Source: Calditrichota bacterium | GTDB taxonomy: Bacteria > Electryoneota > RPQS01 | Direction of reading: 5' to 3' | NCBI GenBank assembly: GCA_020637445.1 | Contig: JACJVZ010000004.1 | Span: 1 to 64,000 of the forward strand | Length of the DNA: 64,000 bases | Shown here: positions 35,027-44,310 of the stretch, in pieces | Position numbering within the stretch: the first letter of the stretch is position 1 | How the letters are laid out: every line of letters begins with the position of its first letter | Notes under the pieces: generated by a model | Told to the model about the DNA's origin: nothing | Seen by the model: the letters and a program-made list of their open reading frames with translations, nothing else | Database searches by the model: none | Position numbers and translations under genes: made by a program

Positions 35027-36844
35027 ATGAGGACACTTTTCATTGTTTTCTTTTCGGTGGCAAACATCGTGTTTGCTGTGCCAAGTCGGGTTAATTTTCA
35101 AGGCTTCCTGACAGATTCTGCAGGCACCCCGCTGGATACGACGGTCGACATTGAGTTTCGGCTGTACGAATCACTCTCAGATCCGGTGTTTGACTGGAAT
35201 GAGCTTCACACGGTCGTCGTAGCAGGCGGTCTCTACCAGGCAACCCTCGGAGCATCTATTCCTATTCCGGTTGAAATGTTTGCAAACGATGAATGTTGCT
35301 TAGGAATTGTCGTCGAAAACGACGATGAAATGGTGCCGCGCGTGTTATTCAATTCTGTCACAAGTGCGTTTCGCGTTGGCACCGTGGATTCGGCTACGGG
35401 CGGCGTTATCATCGGTGACGTGAGAATTATGGGACAATGCAACATCGGCAACGGCAACAGCAATATCGGCGACCAGTCCTTTGTTGCGGGTCAGAACAAT
35501 ACCACAAACGGAGACAATTCCTCTATCACTGGAGGAACAGGCAACTCTACAGGCGCTGATGGCGCATTCATAGGCTCCGGACAGGAGAACGAGGCAACTG
35601 GATATTTTGGCGTAGTCGGCGGAGGTCAATTTAACGTTGTGTCCGGCAGTCGCGGGTTTGTGGGGGGCGGAGACAACAACAATGTCATTGGCAGCTATGC
35701 GGTAGTTTGCGGAGGTTCAGAAAATCAAGCGGTGGGAACAACGTCCGCCGTGGGAGGCGGCACGAACAACTTCGCCAATGCAGGCGAATCCTGCATTTCA
35801 GGCGGATCAGGAAACACTGCAAACGGCACGGGATCTACAATTTCCGGTGGATACAACAATTCTACTCAACAGACATCATCGACCGTAGGCGGAGGAAGAT
35901 ACAACATGGCTCGTGGTCAATATTCAGTCGTGTGCGGCGGCGGCGGTCTCATTCCTGTTGACTCGAACAGTGCAGTCGGCGACTACTCCACGGTCTGCGG
36001 CGGCACAAGAAACGCAACCACAGGTTACTATTCGTTTGTAGGAGGCGGACAGAACAACTTCGCAAGAGGAGACTGGGCTGTTATCGCGGGAGGTGGCGGT
36101 CCCGCACTTTCCGACTCCAACAGTTCTTCAAACTATTCGGTCATAAGCGGAGGATCTCGCAACTACAGTTTCGCAAATTGGACTACGATTGGTGGAGGCT
36201 ATCAGAACAGCGCGTTGGGAAGCCACTGTACGATTGGCGGGGGCTATCGCAATTATGCAGCGAGTTCGTACTCTACGGTTCCCGGCGGGCAGTCAAATAC
36301 CGCCTCCGGTCAGGTCTGCTTTGCCGCTGGAGAGTATGCCATTGCCGCTCAAAATGGCAGCTTCGTTTGGAGTTCGGGAGGTGATACAACGCGGTCTTTT
36401 GCCACGAATAGTTTCACAGCTCGAACGCCCGGCGGTGTCAGGTTTTACACAACAACGTCTGCCACGAATGTCGGTGTTTCCCTCGCTGCAGGGAGCGGTA
36501 CTTGGTCATCGCTTTCCGATTCCACCGCAAAGCATCGGTATGGACAGGTGGACACTCAAGACATACTTGCCAAAGTCGTAGCTCTTCCGATTGAACGTTG
36601 GAGCTACAAATCTCAAGACGAGAGTATTCAGCATATCGGCCCGATGGCACAGGACTTTTATGCCGCGTTCGGTGTCGGTGAAAACGAAGAAACGATTTCA
36701 TCGCTTGATCCGGACGGTGTGCTCTTCGCTGCAGTTCAGGAACTTGCCAAGAAATGTGAACAACTTGAAAGTAGAAATATGCAATTGCAAAAACAGATTC
36801 AGTCTCTGCTCGCCGAAAACGAGCAGACTGAGCTAAGAAAGTAA
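35027..36844 (+). CDS. Secreted YadA-head/S74-domain protein, copy 1
   Basis: 605 residues. Signal peptide (LFIVFFSVANIVFAVP), then an N-terminal beta domain opening RVNFQGFLTDSAGTPLD and closing VLFNSVTSAFRVGTV (about 20-125). About 300 residues of YadA/hemagglutinin-head repeats of 14-16 residues follow (variants of GGGxxNxAxGxYSxVxGG). The C-terminal S74 intramolecular chaperone domain (about 490-590) has the autocleavage pair Ser497/Lys502 in SDSTAK, then GPMAQDFYAAFG, and ends in a coiled coil (CEQLESRNMQLQKQIQSLL). Expected to trimerise into a fibre and clip off its chaperone. Seven bases separate it from its paralogue. Confidence 0.88.
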   Translation: MRTLFIVFFSVANIVFAVPSRVNFQGFLTDSAGTPLDTTVDIEFRLYESLSDPVFDWNELHTVVVAGGLYQATLGASIPIPVEMFANDECCLGIVVENDDEMVPRVLFNSVTSAFRVGTVDSATGGVIIGDVRIMGQCNIGNGNSNIGDQSFVAGQNNTTNGDNSSITGGTGNSTGADGAFIGSGQENEATGYFGVVGGGQFNVVSGSRGFVGGGDNNNVIGSYAVVCGGSENQAVGTTSAVGGGTNNFANAGESCISGGSGNTANGTGSTISGGYNNSTQQTSSTVGGGRYNMARGQYSVVCGGGGLIPVDSNSAVGDYSTVCGGTRNATTGYYSFVGGGQNNFARGDWAVIAGGGGPALSDSNSSSNYSVISGGSRNYSFANWTTIGGGYQNSALGSHCTIGGGYRNYAASSYSTVPGGQSNTASGQVCFAAGEYAIAAQNGSFVWSSGGDTTRSFATNSFTARTPGGVRFYTTTSATNVGVSLAAGSGTWSSLSDSTAKHRYGQVDTQDILAKVVALPIERWSYKSQDESIQHIGPMAQDFYAAFGVGENEETISSLDPDGVLFAAVQELAKKCEQLESRNMQLQKQIQSLLAENEQTELRK

Positions 36845-36851
36845 GGCATAC

Positions 36852-38891
36852 ATGAAGAGGCTGATCATTCTGCTCATTCTCACGACTGTGGATATTTGTT
36901 TCGCCATCCCGATTATCACCAACTATCAGGGCTTCCTTTCATCTCCAAGTGGAATACCTCTCGATACGACCGTCAGCATGGGGTTTGCAATCTACGCACA
37001 AGAAAGTGGCGGCAACGTTCTTTGGTCAGAGTCTCACGCATCCGTCACTGTTACGGATGGACTATTCAATGTTTTGCTTGGTTCAGTGACCACACTGTCT
37101 GACGTGTTTGCGGGAGACCGTTGGCTGGGAATCACGATTGGAAGCGACGCGCAGATGTCGCCGCGCGAGCGAATTGTTTCGGTTGCACATTCCTACCGCG
37201 TGGGAACTATCGACGGGGCAACCGGTGGAAACGTGACGGGAAATCTCGCTCTTTCCGGCAAGGCAACATTCGGCGCAGGACACACGAACGGTGGAATAGG
37301 TTCGTTTATTATTGGACAAAATAACCAAACCTCATTAGACTACTCATTTATCTCTGGGCTCGGAAACTCTTCGTACGGAATCGCAAGTTCTGTGGCCGGC
37401 GGCAGCAACAACGATCTAGCCGGAGACTACGCGCTGATTGGAAGCGGTTTCGGGAACTATACGGACGGCAACTACTCATTGGTTGCAGGCGGTCAATCGA
37501 ACGGCATCGAAGGAAATCATAGCGTTCTCGGAGGAGGTCAGAGCAATTATGTCACGGGTGGCCACGCCGCTTTGTTGGGAGGTTCAGGAAACAACGTGGC
37601 AACGGACTACGCCACGCTGTGCGGTGGACAAACAAACCTTGCTTCCGGCGACTACTCGTTTCTTGGGGGAGGCCGCTACAACAAGGCTCGCGGAGATTAC
37701 TCAGTAATTTCGGGCGGCGGCGGCAGCAGTAGTATTGACAGTAACTTTGCCGGCGGCCAATATTCCGCTGTGGGCGGCGGAAGAAGGAACGCGTCTTCCG
37801 ACAGCTTCACGGTAGTTGCAGGTGGATACTACAACCGTGCTCTGGGTGTCGGAGCAGTGGTATGCGGCGGATACAATAACGTCGCTGACACTTTATACTC
37901 AACCATTGGCGGCGGGCGCAGCAATAACGCTACTGGATACGGTTCGACTATTGGCGGTGGCGCTGCCAATACGGCTGATACGTCCTTTGCAACTGCCGGT
38001 GGTGGATGGAACAACGATGCATCAGGTTACTGCACCTTTGTTGGAGGCGGCCTATCAAATATTGCCGATTCGTCTTACGCAACAGTCGGGGGTGGAAGAC
38101 AGAATGAGGCTGGCGCAAGAAGTTCCGTGATAGGCGGCGGCACCTCCAATGTGGTTTTAGGCACTTCAGCTTCAATTTGCGGAGGTTCCTCCAATACCGC
38201 AACCGACATATATGCATCTGTTGGCGGCGGCTATTCCAATGACGCAACCGGCAGCTCGTCTGCGATTGCAGGCGGTTCAAACAATGTTGCCAGCGGATAT
38301 GCGGCCGCTATACCGGGCGGCGGGTCCAACAGAGCGGCAGGAAGCTACTCCTTTGCCGCGGGGCACGGTGCCAAAGCGATACACGGCGGCAGCTTTGTTT
38401 GGGCGGATGATCATGACGACTCTGTTTATGTGGCTGTTGACAATCGTTGGGTTGCCCGTTCATCAGGCGGAGTTTACTTCTACACAAACGCTACGATGAC
38501 CACTGGCTCCTATCTCGCATCTGGTTCAGGTACGTGGAATTCAGTTTCAGATTCGACCAAGAAAAGAAACATCCGTCAAGTTGACACCAAGAGCATTCTG
38601 GAAAAGGTGAGCACATTGCCTATCAAACAATGGAGCTACAAATCACAGGACGAAGGTATCGAACATATCGGCCCCATGGCGCAAGACTTCTGGAATCAAT
38701 TCCACGTAGGTGACGACAGTCTGAGCATTTCGTCTGTGGATCCCAACGGAATCGCACTTGCTGCGATACAGGAACTTGTCAAGCAGAACGAAGCGAAGGA
38801 TAAACAGATTTCTGCTCTGGATGCCCGTGTAAAACAGCTTGAAGAAACCATTCTTCAGTTTGGAAACTTGAAAAATTCGAATAAGCAATGA
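36852..38891 (+). CDS. Secreted YadA-head/S74-domain protein, copy 2
   Basis: 679 residues with the same order as its upstream neighbour: signal peptide (LIILLILTTVDICFAIP), beta domain (NYQGFLSSPSGIPLDTT ... IVSVAHSYRVGTI), a longer left-handed beta-roll head of about 400 residues with repeats such as GGGxSNxAxxSYATVGGG, and a C-terminal S74 domain with Ser566/Lys571 in SDSTKK, GPMAQDFWNQF and a coiled-coil end. The pair arose by tandem duplication with change in repeat number. Phage genes are absent, so these are cellular surface fibres and not tail spikes. Confidence 0.88.
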   Translation: MKRLIILLILTTVDICFAIPIITNYQGFLSSPSGIPLDTTVSMGFAIYAQESGGNVLWSESHASVTVTDGLFNVLLGSVTTLSDVFAGDRWLGITIGSDAQMSPRERIVSVAHSYRVGTIDGATGGNVTGNLALSGKATFGAGHTNGGIGSFIIGQNNQTSLDYSFISGLGNSSYGIASSVAGGSNNDLAGDYALIGSGFGNYTDGNYSLVAGGQSNGIEGNHSVLGGGQSNYVTGGHAALLGGSGNNVATDYATLCGGQTNLASGDYSFLGGGRYNKARGDYSVISGGGGSSSIDSNFAGGQYSAVGGGRRNASSDSFTVVAGGYYNRALGVGAVVCGGYNNVADTLYSTIGGGRSNNATGYGSTIGGGAANTADTSFATAGGGWNNDASGYCTFVGGGLSNIADSSYATVGGGRQNEAGARSSVIGGGTSNVVLGTSASICGGSSNTATDIYASVGGGYSNDATGSSSAIAGGSNNVASGYAAAIPGGGSNRAAGSYSFAAGHGAKAIHGGSFVWADDHDDSVYVAVDNRWVARSSGGVYFYTNATMTTGSYLASGSGTWNSVSDSTKKRNIRQVDTKSILEKVSTLPIKQWSYKSQDEGIEHIGPMAQDFWNQFHVGDDSLSISSVDPNGIALAAIQELVKQNEAKDKQISALDARVKQLEETILQFGNLKNSNKQ

Positions 38892-38901
38892 GGATGCCGC
38901 G

Positions 38902-39372
38902 ATGAAAAAGACGTTGATTTTGTTATTTCTTCCAGCGCTGCTTTTTGCCCAGTCTTCCAGCGAACATTTCACAATAACGAAGAGTGTGCTTGACGCAGGC
39001 GGCGGCACATCGTCATCAGAAACTTTTGGACTCGTGTCGTCATTCGGTCAGCTGACTCCGATCGGTGTGCAATCCAGCGAGAACTTCACTTTGTATGCGG
39101 GGTTTTTAACCCCGTCACTGGGCGTATCGCCTCTGTCACCGGTTCAGGATTTGACCATCAAAGACTCTGGCATCGACGCAATCTTGCGCTGGACGGCAAT
39201 ACCCGGCGCAGGAAGCTACTCCATCTACCGGGACACCGCCGTAGAGTTCGTACCTGGGCCAGGCAATCTGCTCGCGGTGATACCAGCACCCGGAACAGAA
39301 TACGTAGACTCAAACGTACTTGGTGGACCTGAACTCCAGCAATACTACATCATTGTTGTGAACGCACCATAG
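38902..39372 (+). CDS. Small exported FN3-like protein, third gene of the S74 operon
   Basis: 156 residues: signal peptide (TLILLFLPALLFAQ), a Ser/Thr-rich segment with a repeated SSExFxL pattern (SEHFTITKSVLDAGGG, SETFGLVSSFGQ, SENFTLYAGFL), and an FN3-like C-terminal module (AILRWTAIPGAGSYSIYRD ... LQQYYIIVVNAP). It begins ten bases after copy 2 and so belongs to the same operon. It may be an anchor or cap for the S74 fibres. A gene of the same kind was truncated at 34632-34808. No enzymatic feature seen. Confidence 0.75.
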   Translation: MKKTLILLFLPALLFAQSSSEHFTITKSVLDAGGGTSSSETFGLVSSFGQLTPIGVQSSENFTLYAGFLTPSLGVSPLSPVQDLTIKDSGIDAILRWTAIPGAGSYSIYRDTAVEFVPGPGNLLAVIPAPGTEYVDSNVLGGPELQQYYIIVVNAP

Positions 39373-39628
39373 TTTTCCATGATCCAGTTGCAAGCAATAG
39401 TTCGTTCCGAGTCAATCTTCGGACTCTCGCGGTCACTTGTGAGACAAGCTCGTCCATTCTCCACCACATCCTATTTATGTAGATGAGTGTGAGCGCGGTC
39501 GTGACACACATCAGCTTTCCCAAGCCGTGGAGACAAGGCCATCGATCCCATGTTGTGCTGCTTCGTCGCGGGCGCCCCAAGTGTACCAAATACGTCCTAA
39601 ATCGACATAAGGCCGAAAGTTAAAAACA

Positions 39629-39660
39629 AGCCCCTGCACTAATGTGTGCAGGGGCTCTTC
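39629..39660. terminator. Bidirectional terminator between convergent genes
   Basis: AGCCCCTGCAC (39629-39639) pairs perfectly with GTGCAGGGGCT (39646-39656). T-rich sequence follows on the plus strand (CTTCTTTT) and on the minus strand (TGTTTTTAAC), so it can serve both convergent operons. The rest of 39373-39680 shows nothing further. Confidence 0.9.
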
Positions 39661-39680
39661 TTTTGGTATCCCAGCAACGG

Positions 39681-42600
39681 CTATTCTGTCATTCCGATTT
39701 CAGAAACTTTCAGCCAGTGAATATCTCCGCGCATATGATATTGATACCGATTTGAATTGTAGTTGTGCGCTCCGATTGTCATACCGAAACCGTTAGTAAC
39801 ACTGTTGTACGGCTGATTTCCGATCGCCACAACCTCACTGTTGACCAGTATCATCGATGCGGGTCCGTTAATCACGGCAGTTACAAGGAACGGTTCACCC
39901 AGCGGCACGCGCAGTGCATCCAGATTCGGTGCCCAAAGCGTTCGCCAGTTATTGATTGACTGATCCCAAACTTCCGAAAGCATCCTGCCGTTCACGTCGA
40001 TTCTCAACCCGAAGCCCTCAAACCAGCCTGCATACCGATGACATGAAAAGATATAATACGAACCGGTAGATATAGTCGGATATTGCTCGATGGACACACA
40101 TGCTTCAACTTGCAGTGGTTGACCGTAGAACTGAATGTCATTGTTGAGGGACACATAGTCCCCGACGCCAAAATGCAGCGCGGGTGTGCCTGACTCACCA
40201 GTGATCCAATCCGCTCCGACGATTGTGCCATTGTTTCCGCCTGTTGCGTCCGCGGTTGTCGACCCGCTCCCTTCATCAAGCGGCCAGCACGCAATATCCT
40301 GACCCAACAAAGTCGTGTAAGCAGGAAGACTGCGCACGTGGAAATACACCGATTGGTCGAATTCACCGATCGCCGACGTGAATTGACAAGTCGTGTCGCA
40401 AATCGGCGATCCCATCGGCATCCAGTTCTGCGGATTGTCGAGATCAAAGCCCCAGAACACTTGGTAGAAGTTCGCATTAGCCACAGGTTCCCAGTGAATT
40501 CTGAGTTGACCCGTCGGTGTCACACAAATAACGGCGTCTTCAATCGGTTCGTCTCCGAAAGCATAGCCCATATGTATCGGAGTTCCATTGCAATTTGGTC
40601 CTCCGCATTCGTCCACGATCGGTGGCTCGCCGCAATTCTCAATGATGTCCGCAATGGCTTGTCCTGTGCCCGATCCGTCGCTGTTCACGCGCGCATAGCT
40701 GCCGCCGGTTGTCGCCGCGTAATCCAACATGATCGGTTCAATCGTCGACTCAAAATCCGGGAATGTTGGGACGTAGATCGGCGTGATCATTATTCCCTGT
40801 ACAAGTGCGTCCAAAGCGCGTGCGTGCGCATTCACGTCGTCAACTCCCGGCGTGTAATCGTCGTCGCATCCGGCGGGACGCGCGTCGGTAATCAGGAAGA
40901 TGAGTTTGACGAGATGTTGACCTTCGCGTTCGCAAGACGTCCGAAACTCGGAATCAAAATCTCCCATCACCGTACACAAACCGTCGTGAGTGATAATCTC
41001 CCGCAGAGCTTCGTCCGAGGATTCCGGCTCCTCTGAACCAAAACCTGAGGAGAGCGCATTGATGCTGGCGGACACGGCCGCTTGATCATAAGTTAGATTG
41101 TGATGCACGTCGACGCCATCCCCAAATGTCACAAGTCCGAGTCGCACGTCCCCGTTTGATGCGGCATTTGCTGCGGCAATGATGTTCGGCAATTCATTCC
41201 GGATATTGTTGATTGCGGAGTTCATCGAACCCGTCGTATCCACTGCAAATACGATGTCGAGGCAGCACATGCCCGGTTCTATGTCACAGGGCGGAATTTG
41301 GACGCAATACTCTTCGATAAGATTTTGGTCGCAATCGTCCGATCCCGCCAAGACATTAAAATAAACGCATCCACCGGCGTTGTTGGCGATCAATTGTATA
41401 TCAAAGCTGACTCCGGCATTCTCACTCGGACTCAAAGTTCCCACAACGACGGGATTGGTCCCGAGTACCACCGCACTGCCTCCCGGACCGGCTGTCGCCT
41501 CAAGCGAAACTGAAACTCCAGTGCACGGAGAATCACCTGTATTCGTCACTGTGATGTTCAATGGGAAGGGATTAGGCAGGACTCCGAATTCCTCGCAGGA
41601 AAGATTTGGCTGCACTACACTCAGTTGCAATTCTCCCGGAGCAGTCGTAATTTCTCCTACTCCGTAATAGGTTGCCACCCGGCGCACCGTCCCAGGAATC
41701 ACCGGCACAGAGTTCCAGCGGTACAAAACCGCTGAGTCCCCATAGGGATTTCCGTCGCACACCGGGTACCAACAAGTCCCCCAGTATTCTGGCCATGCGC
41801 CGAATGCCAGGAAGTCCGGCGTCACCGCCGCACCGCCCGAGAATGTCCCTCGACCGACAATCGTGCCGGTGTTAGGGACGGCGTCCCAGGTACTCGTGCT
41901 GAACGGAGCGGTGTAGCAAGCCTCCACAAGCTCCTGTGTCGCGCCGTAGAAAAGTACCGCCGCATCGTCCGTGTCGACCATCGTGTCGTACTGGTACAGA
42001 ATGCCGACTTCGAGCGGCGCCGAGTAGTTGTTCGTCACAAACGTCTCGGTCAAGATAGCCCCGACGCCTGCGCTGAACTCAACCGGTGTATGCACGACTT
42101 CTATCTCAAGGGGGCCGATAGTGTAGAAGCAATGAATACTTGTGCCGTCGTTGTTCCACGAGACAAACGCCGCCGTGCCGTCGCACGAGGTGCCGGCCTC
42201 TGGTGTCAAGTTCCACACCGCGTTGTCGACCGAAATACGAATGTCGCTGGTTATCGGATCGCCCGGATACGCATACAGCAGCGTCTGTCCCGCCGCAGTG
42301 CCAAAATTGAAATCGCCGTCTTCGTCGATCTGCACGCAGACCACCGAATTACAAAGTGACGTAACCACGGCGTCAAGTGAATGACTCGGAGTGCGTTCCG
42401 ATTTCCACGCTGCGTAAGCAGGATCAACCGCCGCTCGTGAAGAGCTAATGGCGACCTTTGCGGATTTTCCGTCGTTGTCAAGAACGGTCCTCGACAAGTA
42501 ACGGTATGTCGCGATTCCAGTTGCAATATCCACCGCGTAAACTGGAGCGTCGGCGCTTTGGGAACTCTGTATCAACAATTCGTCCTCGAACGCGATCTTG

Positions 42601-42881
42601 AAAATCGGAATTTCCTGGCCACGTTCGTTGACAACATGTAAAAAGCCTGTTTCATGCAGGCTCTGGTCGAGTATTCGGATGATCGAAGTTCCCGGCTCGG
42701 CGTAATATCGCATCTGAGCCGGACCTATCGCCGAATGTTGCGCGATGTCATTGATGTTCGCTGAGCTGACCACTATCGGCGAGTCCGCTCGAATCGTCGT
42801 GAACACCAAGAAGATTCCCAGAAGCGCCGGCCAGACGATTCGTGCCGGCATGCTTCGGTGAAGCATGAACCTTCGTTTCAT
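39681..42881 (-). CDS. Secreted vWA + LamG-domain protein
   Basis: 1066 residues from the ATG at 42881, seven bases after AGGAG; the frame is open upstream to 42929. Signal peptide (RIVWPALLGIFLVFTTIRAD). A large N-terminal beta region (about 40-400, with GAILTETFVTNNYSAPLEVG) is followed by a CARDB/DUF11-like stretch on mean/unit norms (NITVTNTGDSPCTGVSVSLE). The von Willebrand A domain starts at about 540 with the metal site DTTGSMNSAINN at Asp548 and a later ITDAR. Then an FN3-like module and a C-terminal LamG/concanavalin fold (about 864-1060, ACWPLDEGSGSTTADATGG). Likely a surface adhesin that binds protein or glycan partners. Confidence 0.83.
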   Translation of the reverse strand: MKRRFMLHRSMPARIVWPALLGIFLVFTTIRADSPIVVSSANINDIAQHSAIGPAQMRYYAEPGTSIIRILDQSLHETGFLHVVNERGQEIPIFKIAFEDELLIQSSQSADAPVYAVDIATGIATYRYLSRTVLDNDGKSAKVAISSSRAAVDPAYAAWKSERTPSHSLDAVVTSLCNSVVCVQIDEDGDFNFGTAAGQTLLYAYPGDPITSDIRISVDNAVWNLTPEAGTSCDGTAAFVSWNNDGTSIHCFYTIGPLEIEVVHTPVEFSAGVGAILTETFVTNNYSAPLEVGILYQYDTMVDTDDAAVLFYGATQELVEACYTAPFSTSTWDAVPNTGTIVGRGTFSGGAAVTPDFLAFGAWPEYWGTCWYPVCDGNPYGDSAVLYRWNSVPVIPGTVRRVATYYGVGEITTAPGELQLSVVQPNLSCEEFGVLPNPFPLNITVTNTGDSPCTGVSVSLEATAGPGGSAVVLGTNPVVVGTLSPSENAGVSFDIQLIANNAGGCVYFNVLAGSDDCDQNLIEEYCVQIPPCDIEPGMCCLDIVFAVDTTGSMNSAINNIRNELPNIIAAANAASNGDVRLGLVTFGDGVDVHHNLTYDQAAVSASINALSSGFGSEEPESSDEALREIITHDGLCTVMGDFDSEFRTSCEREGQHLVKLIFLITDARPAGCDDDYTPGVDDVNAHARALDALVQGIMITPIYVPTFPDFESTIEPIMLDYAATTGGSYARVNSDGSGTGQAIADIIENCGEPPIVDECGGPNCNGTPIHMGYAFGDEPIEDAVICVTPTGQLRIHWEPVANANFYQVFWGFDLDNPQNWMPMGSPICDTTCQFTSAIGEFDQSVYFHVRSLPAYTTLLGQDIACWPLDEGSGSTTADATGGNNGTIVGADWITGESGTPALHFGVGDYVSLNNDIQFYGQPLQVEACVSIEQYPTISTGSYYIFSCHRYAGWFEGFGLRIDVNGRMLSEVWDQSINNWRTLWAPNLDALRVPLGEPFLVTAVINGPASMILVNSEVVAIGNQPYNSVTNGFGMTIGAHNYNSNRYQYHMRGDIHWLKVSEIGMTE

Positions 42882-43185
42882 TTCATTTCTCCTAAGTTGC
42901 CGCACACGAAGCCTGCGCCCGTGTGCCAAAACATTACTTGTTTTTTACGATAGCAATTATCCTCTTTGCGTTGCAGTGAAGTTGTTTGAAAGCGGCATAC
43001 TCTTATTCACTTGCCAATATCATATCTGTTTTCGTTTCAAATGTCAAGCTATTCCCGTGACAATGCCAATACCCGAGCTGCGTTTGTTAGCCTCAAAAGG
43101 CATGAACGGAATAAAGAGTCGAAAATTTCCGACAGGCAAATGACACTCGGAGCTGCAATCGCATAACGTTTGAGATTCCAGAACT
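42882..43185. other. Intergenic region with no gene seen
   Basis: About 300 bases upstream of the vWA gene. It must hold that gene's minus-strand promoter; the sequence near 42930-43030 is AT-rich. No hairpin with a T-tract was found for the gene ending at 43186. Confidence 0.3.
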
Positions 43186-44310
43186 CTAAGGCACGCAAGT
43201 CACTCGAAAGTGCGACACAGTGTCAGACCGTGCGTCCAGCGCAACCGTGAACACCGTGTCCGGTTGCACAGAGAGAGTAGTCCACTCGATCTGAGTGTAA
43301 CTTTGTTCCAAAAGATACTGATTTGCACCCGCGATGGACTCCCATTGCAATATTGCACTTCCGTCATTGATAAAGATCGTGACTTCAGGTCGCGCAACGT
43401 GAACAATTGCAACGATACTGAAGCTATCATCGGAAACATCAAATATCGCAGTGTCTTGCGCAAACTGCACGCGCAGCAAGCATGAATCGCACGAAGGGCC
43501 GGTAACCGTCCACACTATGTCGCCTGCGGTTGACGTATCCGCGAACAACGTTTCCCACGAAACTCCATTGTTCCGACTGAGCAGAACGTCAATGGGTACA
43601 TTGCTTGGTGTCTGTTCCCAAGTGATGTTCAAAATGGAATCCGCGAAAAGCGTTTCCCGTTCATTTGGACGGACAACAAATACGGATGACGGCGGCGAAA
43701 ATTCGTGCCCCGAATCGAAAGTCACCGCGTAGCTGATAAGATTCGGCACCTGAAGTTGCAATGGAAGAGTTCGCACGGCCGCTGGATATGGACACGTCTC
43801 AATACCCTGCGGAAAATCACGAGTTAATGTAGCTGAGTTGAAGTACCGTGTGGATTGCGCATAAGTTGGGCCATTCCACGCCCGAACATAAAATGATGTT
43901 CCCGCCCTCAGCGCTGGCTCCACGATTGCTCCCGAATCTTGAATCAGAATCGCATTCGGCGAATAGAACGTGTCGTGATAGTGCGTGAATGATTCTGGAT
44001 TCATCGCGAACGGCAAACCCGGATTCCGAGCTTGAACGTCGTCACCCCCCGGTGACCCGTCTGCAAGCGGTGAATCAATAGCACTGTTCGCTCCGGCCAA
44101 CACTACTTCCACGAGATCACCCTCATCAAACTCGTTGAAGTAAATGTACCCGTTGTACGTGTGGTTCGTTTGCCGGCAACCGAGGTTATGCAGCAGCATG
44201 TAAGTCTGCGTCTGCGCTTCGGCCCCGTGGATCACCATAACTCCGGCAAGCGCGCTTGCGAAAAAGCGGATGCGCATTGAGCACAAGCATTGCAAAGTAA
44301 AGTTACTCAT
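43186..44310 (-). CDS. Exported protein with Kre9/Knh-like Ig domain and FN3-like end
   Basis: 374 residues; the start at 44310 overlaps the upstream gene by eight bases, with an in-frame ATG at 44277 as alternative. Signal peptide (RIRFFASALAGVMVIHGAEAQ). The N-terminal domain (about 30-200) is not recognised (HNLGCRQTNHTYNGYIYFNE). Residues about 215-300 resemble the Ser-Thr-rich Kre9/Knh1 Ig-like domain (ILNITWEQTPSNVPIDVLLS, SWETLFADTSTAGDIVWTV). The C-terminus is FN3-like (SAILQWESIAGANQYLLEQS ... HFRVTCVP). Its role is unknown; it pairs with the following gene. Confidence 0.72.
   Translation of the reverse strand: MSNFTLQCLCSMRIRFFASALAGVMVIHGAEAQTQTYMLLHNLGCRQTNHTYNGYIYFNEFDEGDLVEVVLAGANSAIDSPLADGSPGGDDVQARNPGLPFAMNPESFTHYHDTFYSPNAILIQDSGAIVEPALRAGTSFYVRAWNGPTYAQSTRYFNSATLTRDFPQGIETCPYPAAVRTLPLQLQVPNLISYAVTFDSGHEFSPPSSVFVVRPNERETLFADSILNITWEQTPSNVPIDVLLSRNNGVSWETLFADTSTAGDIVWTVTGPSCDSCLLRVQFAQDTAIFDVSDDSFSIVAIVHVARPEVTIFINDGSAILQWESIAGANQYLLEQSYTQIEWTTLSVQPDTVFTVALDARSDTVSHFRVTCVP

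Noticed and set aside
35400..38350. Regular short repeats that at first resemble a CRISPR array
   Set aside because: The repeats are in frame, vary in length and encode GGG-N-S/A head repeats of two proteins; there are no constant repeats with unique spacers and no cas genes.
35027..38891. Phage tail-fibre genes (S74 domain)
   Set aside because: Both proteins have signal peptides and a secreted-protein N-terminal domain, and no phage structural, lysis or packaging genes are nearby.
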